DNA of 7,358 bases, taken from contig CAZEVK010000049.1 in the NCBI GenBank assembly GCA_964515755.1, forward strand, positions 1 through 7,358, given 5' to 3'. The position numbers and the translations under genes were made by a program. This DNA comes from JAGVLN01 sp964515755 (GTDB lineage: Bacteria > Pseudomonadota > Alphaproteobacteria > Rickettsiales > JABSSG01). Below are positions 1-5,610 of the stretch, one piece after another. Position 1 is the stretch's first letter; each line of letters opens with the position of its first letter. The notes beneath the pieces were generated by a model that saw only the letters and a program-made list of their open reading frames with translations, was not told the origin of the DNA and did not search any database.

Positions 1-53
1 ATCGTACCTATGTTACAATGAGGCTTCGTCCTATTAAATTTCTCTTTGCCCAT
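1..53 (-). CDS. tuf: Elongation factor Tu, N-terminal fragment (cut by window edge)
   Basis: Reading the minus strand from the ATG at 53-51 gives 17 residues, MGKEKFNRTKPHCNIGT, which match the highly conserved amino terminus of bacterial EF-Tu (KFxRxKPHxNIGT, just before the GHVDHGKT P-loop). EF-Tu is the cytosolic GTPase that carries aminoacyl-tRNA to the ribosome. The rest of the gene lies beyond the left edge, so nothing can be said about its integrity. A Cys in place of Val in the HxNIGT motif is, from memory, common in alphaproteobacteria. A weak purine-rich ribosome-binding candidate, GGATGAG, sits at 62-68, 8 nt before the ATG. The gene follows tRNA-Tyr and tRNA-Gly on the same strand, the usual tRNA-tuf arrangement, so co-transcription with them is likely. 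Confidence 0.9.
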   Translation of the reverse strand, partial: MGKEKFNRTKPHCNIGT

Positions 54-106
54 AATAAATTCTCATCCAAAAAAATTAAACCAATCAACAAAAATTACCA
101 CTCAAC

Positions 107-180
107 TGGAGCGGGTGATGGGAATCGAACCCACACTACCAGCTTGGAAGGCTGGGACTCTACCGTTGAGCTACACCCGC
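107..180 (-). tRNA. tRNA-Gly (anticodon TCC)
   Basis: The minus strand folds into a complete 74-nt cloverleaf. The acceptor stem is GCGGGTG/CACCCGC, the D stem is GCTC/GAGT (one G-U pair), the anticodon stem is CCAGC/GCTGG around loop CTTCCAA, and the T stem is GTGGG/CCCAT with loop TTCGATT. The anticodon TCC is at 138-136. The discriminator base is T, as is usual for bacterial tRNA-Gly, and the 3' CCA is encoded (109-107). It lies 30 bp downstream of tRNA-Tyr and about 53 bp upstream of tuf, so it is probably processed from a shared tRNA-tRNA-tuf precursor. Confidence 0.97.
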
Positions 181-210
181 ATACTTAAAGGATCAAACCC
201 ATCCTCTAAA

Positions 211-296
211 TGGTGGAGGGGGTAGGATTCGAACCTACGTACGTATACACGGGCAGATTTACAGTCTGCTGCCTTTAACCACTCGACCACCCCTCC
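211..296 (-). tRNA. tRNA-Tyr (anticodon GTA)
   Basis: The minus strand encodes an 86-nt class II tRNA. The acceptor stem is GGAGGGG/CCCCTCC, the anticodon stem is GCAGA/TCTGC around CTGTAAA with anticodon GTA at 262-260, and a long variable arm contains a CGT-GTAT-ACG hairpin. The T arm is GTAGG-TTCGAAT-CCTAC. The long variable arm and A discriminator fit bacterial tRNA-Tyr, and CCA is encoded (213-211). It is the first gene of the tRNA-Tyr/tRNA-Gly/tuf cluster, so the cluster's promoter should lie in 297-461. Confidence 0.97.
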
Positions 297-354
297 CTGT
301 CAAGTTATGCATACCCAAAATTATTCTTGGCTATTCAAGCCACACACATATTTT

Positions 355-369
355 GTATCTATAAGATAC
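355..369. repeat. Perfect inverted repeat in the divergent intergenic region
   Basis: GTATCT-ATA-AGATAC is a perfect 6-bp inverted repeat with a 3-bp centre. It lies downstream of the candidate minus-strand -35/-10 pair and upstream of the rlmB -10-like element, a position that could suit an operator, or a hairpin in the tRNA leader. Short palindromes also arise by chance in AT-rich DNA, so no function is claimed. Confidence 0.4.
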
Positions 370-394
370 GATAGAGCGTTACTTTTTAATACAA

Positions 395-410
395 TTATGT
401 CATTATGTCA
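395..410. repeat. Tandem 8-bp direct repeat TTATGTCA x2
   Basis: TTATGTCA occurs twice back to back at 395-402 and 403-410. The second copy contributes most of the TTGACA (minus strand, 411-406) proposed as the -35 box for the tRNA-Tyr cluster. It could be a duplicated -35-like or activator element, or a simple slippage product. Confidence 0.4.
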
Positions 411-461
411 ATCACTGAAACATAACTTTTTTATAAATAGCAAAATTAACAATAGCAAATT

Positions 462-1220
462 ATGAATAAAATCTCACAAACACTATGGATATACGGCAAA
501 CACACAGTAATTGCGGCATTACACAATAAAAATAGAAAACACTATAAATTACTTATTACTAAACAAGTTCAAACCGAGCTCAAATCAATGCTTGAAGGTA
601 TAGTAAATATAAAAATTCAGGTAGTTCTAACACAACAAATAGAGCAATTGCTACCAAAAAACTCTCTTCATCAAGGCATAGCATTAGAAACATCAACAAT
701 AATAATTGATGGTATAGAAAATTTTAAATTAGATTATAATAAGCCGAATATTTGCTTGGTGGCGCTTGATCAAGTGACCGATCAGCATAATATAGGATCA
801 ATAATTAGGTCCGCTGCTGCTTTTGATATAAACGGCGTAATAACTCTAGCAGACAATACTTCTGCAGAGACCAGCCATATTGCAAAATCTGCTAGCGGTG
901 GCTTAGAAATTATTCCTCTAATAAAAGTAGTAAATCTTGTAAATACAATAAAATATCTTCAAAATAAAGGATTTTGGTCGATAGGATTAGATGGCTATGC
1001 TAAAGAGTATCTACATCAAATGAAGCTTCCAAATAAGACACTATTTATTGTAGGCTCTGAGCATAATGGTATACGTAGGTTAACTAAAGAAAAATGCGAC
1101 CTACTCGCAAAAATTAAAATATCTACAAATACTGAAAGCCTTAATGTTTCAGTTGCCGCAGCTATCGCCATGCAAACGTATTATCAAGAATATCCAAATA
1201 TAAATCCTAACGATATTTAA
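462..1220 (+). CDS. rlmB: SpoU-family 23S rRNA (guanosine-2'-O-)-methyltransferase RlmB
   Basis: The 252-residue product has the layout of RlmB, the S-adenosylmethionine-dependent enzyme that in E. coli 2'-O-methylates G2251 in the 23S rRNA peptidyl-transferase loop. An N-terminal substrate-binding domain (about 1-90, with the WIYGKHTVIAAL opening typical of the family) precedes the SPOUT knot domain. All three SpoU motifs are present. Motif 1 is at 102-128 (N110, catalytic-type R116 in NIGSIIRSA). Motif 2 is IVGSEHNG at 196-203 with E200. Motif 3 is ESLNVSVAAAIA at 225-236. Length matches the family (about 240-250). The ATG at 462 is the natural start, but no Shine-Dalgarno is visible before it. 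The gene stands alone, divergent from the tRNA-tuf cluster and convergent with the metallopeptidase gene. TrmH-type tRNA methylation cannot be excluded, but the N-terminal domain favours RlmB. Confidence 0.88.
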   Translation: MNKISQTLWIYGKHTVIAALHNKNRKHYKLLITKQVQTELKSMLEGIVNIKIQVVLTQQIEQLLPKNSLHQGIALETSTIIIDGIENFKLDYNKPNICLVALDQVTDQHNIGSIIRSAAAFDINGVITLADNTSAETSHIAKSASGGLEIIPLIKVVNLVNTIKYLQNKGFWSIGLDGYAKEYLHQMKLPNKTLFIVGSEHNGIRRLTKEKCDLLAKIKISTNTESLNVSVAAAIAMQTYYQEYPNINPNDI

Positions 1221-1899
1221 ATAAAGAGCTACCATTCTTCTTTAACCAATTCCTAAATATTTTGTAATCTGGACATAAGCTATCTACTAAATTCCAAAAT
1301 TTTTTGCTATGGTCATGAATCAATAAATGACAATATTCATGTACAATTACATAATGCAATATATTAATAGGAGCGAATACTAACCTAAAAGAGAAAGAAA
1401 TATTACCTTCTTTACTACAACTTCCCCATCGACTAATTGTATCCCTTATAGATATTTTTTTTGCCTGAACCCCAAGCCTTACTGCAATTATGTCAGAATA
1501 AAATCTAATTTCTTGTAGTAATATTTGTGTAAGTAACTTTTTAACCTTAATGCTTATATGTCTTTCAAAACCAGACACTATAAGCATATCCCCTTTTAAA
1601 CTTGTCATTTCTCCAAGCTGAGCATTATGATTAATTACGTATTCTTTACCTAAAACCGGAATAACAGCGCCAGAAACAAGAAAAACATAATCTTGCTTGT
1701 ATGTATTAAACTTATCAAAAATCCATTTTATTTTTTTTTGAGCAAACTTAACTGCAAGATGAAATTGTGAAGTATGAGAAAGAACTAATTCAACTTCCTG
1801 ATTATGATTAATTCCAAGTTTAATATTTTTCAAACGAGGATTAACTCGTACTAATACTGGTATTTCTTGTCCATCTTTTTCTAAAATAATATTATTCAT
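1207..1899 (-). CDS. YgjP-like zinc metallopeptidase-fold protein (DUF45/M48-type)
   Basis: The 230-residue protein carries the signature of the YgjP/DUF45 family, a zincin-like group. The zinc site is HEYCH at 187-191 (H187, E188, H191), with a third ligand candidate H197 in the HDHSKKFW segment (compare NHSxxFW in relatives). Upstream is the family's conserved RWGSC at 157-161. The N-terminal half (about 10-110) resembles the beta-rich portion of YgjP, and no signal peptide is visible. Cellular role is poorly defined in general; E. coli YgjP has been linked to nucleotide pyrophosphatase activity, so protease function is not assured. It is the last gene of the rne-to-ihfB series, starting 20 bp after ihfB, with no Shine-Dalgarno. 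Its stop lies 14 bp inside the 3' end of rlmB on the other strand. A9 and A8 tracts occur within the gene. Confidence 0.85.
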   Translation of the reverse strand: MNNIILEKDGQEIPVLVRVNPRLKNIKLGINHNQEVELVLSHTSQFHLAVKFAQKKIKWIFDKFNTYKQDYVFLVSGAVIPVLGKEYVINHNAQLGEMTSLKGDMLIVSGFERHISIKVKKLLTQILLQEIRFYSDIIAVRLGVQAKKISIRDTISRWGSCSKEGNISFSFRLVFAPINILHYVIVHEYCHLLIHDHSKKFWNLVDSLCPDYKIFRNWLKKNGSSLFKYR

Positions 1900-1919
1900 T
1901 TTTAGACAATTTCGGAAAA

Positions 1920-2186
1920 CTAGAAAATATTTTTGCTTGGACGATAGTAAACTTTATTCATTCCAACAGAAGAAATAAACTGGTTAGTTTTAGGATTGCG
2001 CACTAACTGTGCTGCACGCTTTCTAACAGTGAAAGCACCAAAACCTCTAATTTCTATTCTTTTTCTATTAACTAAAGATGTAGTAAGAAAATTTATAATG
2101 ACATCAATAATAGCTTGTGATTGTTTAATTGATAGCTGTGTATTTTTTACAGCCAATAAGCTAATTAGTTGTTTCTTAGTAGTCAT
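1920..2186 (-). CDS. ihfB: IHF/HU-family DNA-bending protein, probably integration host factor beta subunit
   Basis: This 88-residue basic protein has the HU/IHF fold signature. Two helices (about 3-40) are followed by the RIEIRGFGAFTVRKR beta segment (43-57) and RNPKTN (63-68), whose P65 corresponds to the proline that intercalates and kinks DNA. The wording IEIRGFGAF (E45, R47) is IHF-beta-like; HU usually has a less charged segment there. The rpsA-linked position also matches ihfB in many proteobacteria. IHF acts as an alpha/beta heterodimer, and no ihfA is in the window. The protein is slightly shorter than E. coli IhfB (94) and has Asn instead of the usual Gly after RNPKT. Its ATG overlaps the sppA TGA (ATGA), with no Shine-Dalgarno, so translation is probably coupled to sppA. 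HU is the alternative. Confidence 0.85.
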   Translation of the reverse strand: MTTKKQLISLLAVKNTQLSIKQSQAIIDVIINFLTTSLVNRKRIEIRGFGAFTVRKRAAQLVRNPKTNQFISSVGMNKVYYRPSKNIF

Positions 2187-3103
2187 CTAAATACCAATTG
2201 ATTTTGGGTAGATTTTGCAAGATTAGTAGCATAGTCCAAAATGGTATCGATCTTACTCAGTGGGCCAACAAATTTTTCGTATATTTTCTCTTCTTTGTAC
2301 GAAGTAATATCTTTAATTGGCAGGTCTTTAGACATATTTTTATTTGCTATAAGCCAATTTACAGCTTCATCTTCATCCCCTATTGCATCAATTAGTTTAT
2401 TTTCTAAAGCTTGACGACCTGTAAAAACTCTACCATCTGCAAGCTTTAAGACTTGATCTCTTGGGATTTTCCTTCGCTCACTAACAATATCAACAAAAAA
2501 ATTATAATTATCTGTTATTAAATCCATAATCACTTCTTTAACCTCGTCAGTCATTTTATGATTGAATAATGGCTCAGATTTTAATTTACCAGACTTTAGA
2601 ACAATAAAATCTACTCCTATTTTCTTTGCCAATTCACTAAATTCTTCAGTAATAAGTATTACTCCTATCGAACCAGTAGTGCTTGTATTCCCTGCAAATA
2701 CTGAATCAGCAGCTAAAGCAACCATATAACCAGCAGAAGCTGCATAGGTTCCCATAACTGCCACCACTGGTTTTTTGTTTGATATTTTACGTATAGAATT
2801 GTAAAGATTTTCCCCACCATATACCGTACCACCAGAAGTATTAAGATGCAAAATTACTGCTTTAATAGACTCATCTTTAGCTAGATTATTTAAAATTTGA
2901 TCACGATAAAAATTCTCTTCTATTTCGCCTTCGATACTAATACGAGCAATGTGAGGTTCTTTTAGTATAGATGCTGAATTTGTATTATAGGATTTAGAAT
3001 ATATATATATTGCTAACACCGCTAAAATACATATAGCCGCATTTCGCCAAAAAGATANNNNNNNNNNCTTAAGCTGTAACCTATCTAATAAATAATCAGA
3101 CAT
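2183..3103 (-). CDS. sppA: Signal peptide peptidase SppA, S49 family (contains an assembly gap)
   Basis: This is a membrane-anchored serine protease that degrades cleaved signal peptides and other membrane-associated peptides. I choose the ATG at 3103, giving MSDYLLDRLQLK, over a TTG 15 nt upstream; neither has a clear Shine-Dalgarno. Numbering from this ATG and counting four unknown residues for the N gap, a transmembrane anchor spans about 21-36. The nucleophile is S123 in AASAGY (121-126), and the general-base lysine is K175 in KSGKLK (170-175). TGSIGVI (143-149) and DGRVFTGRQA (223-232) are also family motifs. At about 306 residues it is the short single-domain SppA form. The usual NSPGG oxyanion-region motif reads NTSGG (88-92), with Ser for Pro. 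The 10 Ns preserve frame if the gap length is real. The gene follows rpsA by 35 bp and overlaps ihfB by 4 nt. Confidence 0.88.
   Translation of the reverse strand: MSDYLLDRLQLKXXXXSFWRNAAICILAVLAIYIYSKSYNTNSASILKEPHIARISIEGEIEENFYRDQILNNLAKDESIKAVILHLNTSGGTVYGGENLYNSIRKISNKKPVVAVMGTYAASAGYMVALAADSVFAGNTSTTGSIGVILITEEFSELAKKIGVDFIVLKSGKLKSEPLFNHKMTDEVKEVIMDLITDNYNFFVDIVSERRKIPRDQVLKLADGRVFTGRQALENKLIDAIGDEDEAVNWLIANKNMSKDLPIKDITSYKEEKIYEKFVGPLSKIDTILDYATNLAKSTQNQLVFR
3058..3067. other. Assembly gap of 10 N
   Basis: Ten unknown bases lie in the sppA coding sequence, between codons for LQLK and SFWR just before the membrane anchor. Taken literally, 10 Ns keep the two sides in one frame. If the length is a placeholder, the true gap could hide a frameshift or a longer insertion. 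Confidence 0.99.
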
Positions 3104-3138
3104 ATCTACTACTTGCAATTTACTAATACGAGGACTTA

Positions 3139-4857
3139 CTAGTCAGCTTTTTTCTTCTCAGCTTTGCTTAATGCAGCTCCAAGAATATCACCTAAACTTG
3201 CACCACTACTTACTGATCCGTATTCTGCAATAGCCCTTTTCTTTTGCTCATCTTCTAACGCTTTAATTGACAAAGTCAATTTACGATTTGTTTTGTCCAA
3301 AGAAACAACCTTTGCATCGACTCTATCACCAACAGCAAACCTATCAGGACGTTGTTCAACTTTATCACTTGAGAGCTCAGATTTTTTAACAAAAGCAGAA
3401 ATACCTTCAGCAACTTCTACATTAATTCCGCCATCTTCGACTGATAAGATGGTGCAAGTTACAACACCACCAGTTTTAATGTTTTTAAAAGCATTTTCAA
3501 ATGGATCATCAATTAATTGTTTGATACCTAAGCTAATTCTTTCTTTCTCAGAATCAACAGCTAAAACCACAACTTTAATTACATCACCTTTTTTGTATTG
3601 CTTAATATCTTCTTCTTGGTTTTCACCCCAAGATATATCAGATATGTGCACCAAACCATCAACATCTTCTTCTAATCCAATAAATAGTCCAAACTCTACC
3701 ACATTACGAACTTCTCCTTCAAGAATGGTACCAACAGGGTATTTTTCAGAAAACTGTTTCCATGGATCGTTTATACATTGCTTCATTCCCAAGCTAATTC
3801 TGTGCTTATCAACGTCAACATCCAAAATCACGAACTCTATTTCCTGACCTTCAGTAACTAATTTTTTAGGATGCAGGTTGCTCTTAGACCAAGTCATTTC
3901 TGAAACATGAACTAAACCTTCTATACCAGGCTCTAGCTCAATAAATGCACCATAATCAGTAATATTTGTAATTTGACCTTTTAATTTAGAGCCAATAGGA
4001 TATTTCGCTGCTAATCCTTCCCAAGGATTTTGCTCTAATTGCTTCATGCCTAATGACACTCTTTTTGTTTTCTCATCAAATTTGATAACTTTAACTTTTA
4101 TATTTTGACCAATGCTTAACAATTCTGAAGGGTGAGAAACTTTATTCCATGAAATATCGGTTACATGTAATAAACCATCAATACTACCTAAATCAACAAA
4201 CGCACCGTAATCAGTAATATTTTTTACTACACCATCAAGCACTTGACCTTCTTGTATTTGTGAAAGCATTTCATTACGAGCTTCTTGTCTTGATTCTTCT
4301 ATAATTGCTCTTCTAGATACTACTATATTACCTTGCATACGATCAATTTTCAAAATCATGAAAGGTTGAACAACACCTATTAGAAAAGCTACATCTTTTA
4401 TTGGACGAATATCAATTTGACTCCCAGGTAAAAAAGCAATTACACCATTTAAATCTACTGTCAAACCACCTTTTACTTTACCAAATACCACACCATCAAC
4501 AGGCTGCCCTTTTTCAAGCGCTTTTTCTAAAACAATCCATGACTCTTCACGAATAGCTCTTTCTCTGCTCAATACCAAACGGCCATAATGATTTTCATAA
4601 GATTCAAGATAAACATCAACTATATCGCCAAGACCTACATTTTCCATTACACCATTTTTAACAAACTCTTTAACAGGTATTCTACCTTCGGTTTTAAGTC
4701 CAATGTCAACAGTAACAGCATCGCTATCTACTTTAACAACTTTTCCTTTAACAAGCGAGCCTTCCTTTTTTGACTCAGATTTTATAGAATTTTCAAAAAG
4801 CTCAGCAAAGCTTTCTTGGGTATTGAATGTATTTTCTTCGATTTGATTATTTATCAT
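3139..4857 (-). CDS. rpsA: 30S ribosomal protein S1
   Basis: The 572-residue protein has six S1 (OB-fold) RNA-binding repeats, at about 34-99, 116-183, 204-271, 288-357, 375-445 and 461-533. Repeats 3 to 5 show the canonical DYGAFVDL...GLLHVTDISW and KRVSLGMKQ wording. Repeats 1-2 are divergent, as in E. coli, where they anchor S1 to the ribosome and the later ones bind mRNA. Length is close to E. coli S1 (557), and a lysine-rich tail (about 564-571) ends the protein. S1 unfolds mRNA and recruits it to the 30S subunit, notably for messages with weak Shine-Dalgarno sites, which describes most genes here. The ATG at 4857 has no Shine-Dalgarno. An 87-nt leader with an inverted repeat separates it from cmk. 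The cmk-rpsA pair is widely conserved. No missing repeat or frameshift was seen. Confidence 0.97.
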   Translation of the reverse strand: MINNQIEENTFNTQESFAELFENSIKSESKKEGSLVKGKVVKVDSDAVTVDIGLKTEGRIPVKEFVKNGVMENVGLGDIVDVYLESYENHYGRLVLSRERAIREESWIVLEKALEKGQPVDGVVFGKVKGGLTVDLNGVIAFLPGSQIDIRPIKDVAFLIGVVQPFMILKIDRMQGNIVVSRRAIIEESRQEARNEMLSQIQEGQVLDGVVKNITDYGAFVDLGSIDGLLHVTDISWNKVSHPSELLSIGQNIKVKVIKFDEKTKRVSLGMKQLEQNPWEGLAAKYPIGSKLKGQITNITDYGAFIELEPGIEGLVHVSEMTWSKSNLHPKKLVTEGQEIEFVILDVDVDKHRISLGMKQCINDPWKQFSEKYPVGTILEGEVRNVVEFGLFIGLEEDVDGLVHISDISWGENQEEDIKQYKKGDVIKVVVLAVDSEKERISLGIKQLIDDPFENAFKNIKTGGVVTCTILSVEDGGINVEVAEGISAFVKKSELSSDKVEQRPDRFAVGDRVDAKVVSLDKTNRKLTLSIKALEDEQKKRAIAEYGSVSSGASLGDILGAALSKAEKKKAD

Positions 4858-4897
4858 ATTGTATATTATTAATGCTTTCTAAGGGTTAAACAATTGC

Positions 4898-4917
4898 TTA
4901 TCTATTTAGTTAGATAA
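4898..4917. repeat. Inverted repeat (stem-loop) in the cmk-rpsA leader
   Basis: TTATCTA and TAGATAA form a perfect 7-bp stem around a 6-nt loop, about 40 nt upstream of the rpsA ATG and 27 nt after the cmk stop. The stem is A/T-rich and no U-tract follows it in the direction of transcription, so it does not look like an intrinsic terminator. It lies in the only intergenic space of any size in the rne-to-metallopeptidase series. A role as an S1 leader element or RNA processing site is plausible but unproven. Confidence 0.5.
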
Positions 4918-4944
4918 ACGTTTAATAAAAAATTTCTTAAAGTT

Positions 4945-5610
4945 TTAAGTACCCTTTGAACTTTTAATTGTCAACTTATTTCGTATAATAGATAGCGCAC
5001 TTTCGAGAACATTCTCAATACTCATATTAGTCGAATCCAGCACAAAAGCATCTTCAGCTTGTACTAAGGGTGAAATTTTACGCGATTGATCTCTTTGATC
5101 ACGTGCACACAAATCATTATAAACATCTTCGTATGTAATCTGACTTATTTTTTTTTGCAATTCTGTATATCTTCTATGTGCTCTAGCATCAAGACTAGCA
5201 GTCATAAAAAGTTTTATATCAGCATCTGGGCAAATAACAGTCCCTATATCTCGGCCCTCAATTATCGCTATTTCCTGACTATTCACCCAATTTTTTTGTA
5301 TGATACTCAAAGTTTTTCTTAAAGATAGATTCTGAGCAACTTTGGAAGCAACATTCGCTATAATACTATCAGAAAGATCTAATTCCAAGTCATCCAGGTT
5401 TATATTCTCAGCAATTTCAACAACCCTAGTAACATCATCTATATTTACATTTTGATTTATCACTTCTTTAGCAACTAACCTATATAAATTACCTGTTGAA
5501 AGGTATTTACAGTCAAAATAATTTGCTAATAATTTTGCTAGAGTACCTTTACCTGAAGCAGAAAAACCATCAATAGCAATGACAAAATTAGAATTTTTCA
5601 AATCACTCAA
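4945..5610 (-). CDS. cmk: Cytidylate kinase
   Basis: The 221-residue cytosolic kinase phosphorylates CMP and dCMP to the diphosphates using ATP, recycling CMP released by RNA turnover. The P-loop is GFSASGKGT at 15-23 (K21). STGNLYR at 38-44 is the family's STGxxYR element of the nucleotide-binding region. IEGRDIGTVICPDAD (117-131) and RDQRDQSR (170-177) supply the conserved Arg/Asp residues of the CMP-binding and lid regions. The closing DAFVLDSTNMS (187-197) is also diagnostic. Length matches bacterial Cmk. The start must be non-ATG: an in-frame TAA lies five codons before TTG 5610, and no ATG occurs before the P-loop. TTG 5610 overlaps the rne stop (TTGA). TTG 5601 is an alternative, 9 nt after AGTAGG (5616-5611). 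Upstream is rne, rather than the aroA found in many proteobacteria. An A9 tract lies at 5148-5156. Confidence 0.94.
   Translation of the reverse strand: MSDLKNSNFVIAIDGFSASGKGTLAKLLANYFDCKYLSTGNLYRLVAKEVINQNVNIDDVTRVVEIAENINLDDLELDLSDSIIANVASKVAQNLSLRKTLSIIQKNWVNSQEIAIIEGRDIGTVICPDADIKLFMTASLDARAHRRYTELQKKISQITYEDVYNDLCARDQRDQSRKISPLVQAEDAFVLDSTNMSIENVLESALSIIRNKLTIKSSKGT

Larger units (their letters stand above)
297..461. promoter_or_regulatory. Divergent intergenic region between tRNA-Tyr and rlmB
   Basis: These 165 bp separate leftward tRNA-Tyr/tRNA-Gly/tuf from rightward rlmB and must hold at least the tRNA promoter. The best minus-strand candidate is a perfect TTGACA at 411-406 with a weak TAAAAA at 388-383, 17 bp apart, which would give a leader of about 80 nt. 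For rlmB, TATAAA at 432-437 is a -10-like element 24 bp before the ATG, but no good -35 precedes it. The region also holds a perfect 15-bp palindrome (355-369), a tandem 8-bp repeat (395-410) and a small inverted repeat TGGCT/AGCCA (328-342). No coding sequence was seen. Promoter assignments are by eye and tentative. Confidence 0.4.

Noticed and set aside
308..338. Alternative tRNA-Tyr promoter: TTGAAT (338-333) and TATGCA (313-308)
   Set aside because: The spacer is 19 bp and both boxes are imperfect; the TTGACA at 411-406 has the better spacing.
1920..2186. HU rather than IHF-beta for the small DNA-binding protein
   Set aside because: The RIEIRGFGAF wording and the rpsA-linked position favour IHF-beta. 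The margin is modest because the protein is short and divergent.
1996..2395. Two plus-strand open frames (1996-2190 and 2198-2395) opposite ihfB and sppA
   Set aside because: Both are shadows of well-supported minus-strand genes, with no recognisable motif or ribosome-binding site.
3104..3118. TTG at 3118 as the sppA start (five extra residues)
   Set aside because: An in-frame ATG lies 15 nt downstream and neither position has a clear Shine-Dalgarno, so the ATG is preferred. The TTG remains possible.
3164..3847. Long plus-strand open frame (227 codons) opposite rpsA
   Set aside because: It is antisense to a clear six-repeat S1 gene. Its Ser/Thr/Pro-rich, repeat-like content is what the complement of S1 coding sequence gives, and no domain is recognisable.
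4898..4917. Inverted repeat before rpsA as an intrinsic terminator
   Set aside because: The stem is A/T-only apart from one G-C pair per arm and no run of T follows in the direction of transcription, so it is listed as a leader element candidate.
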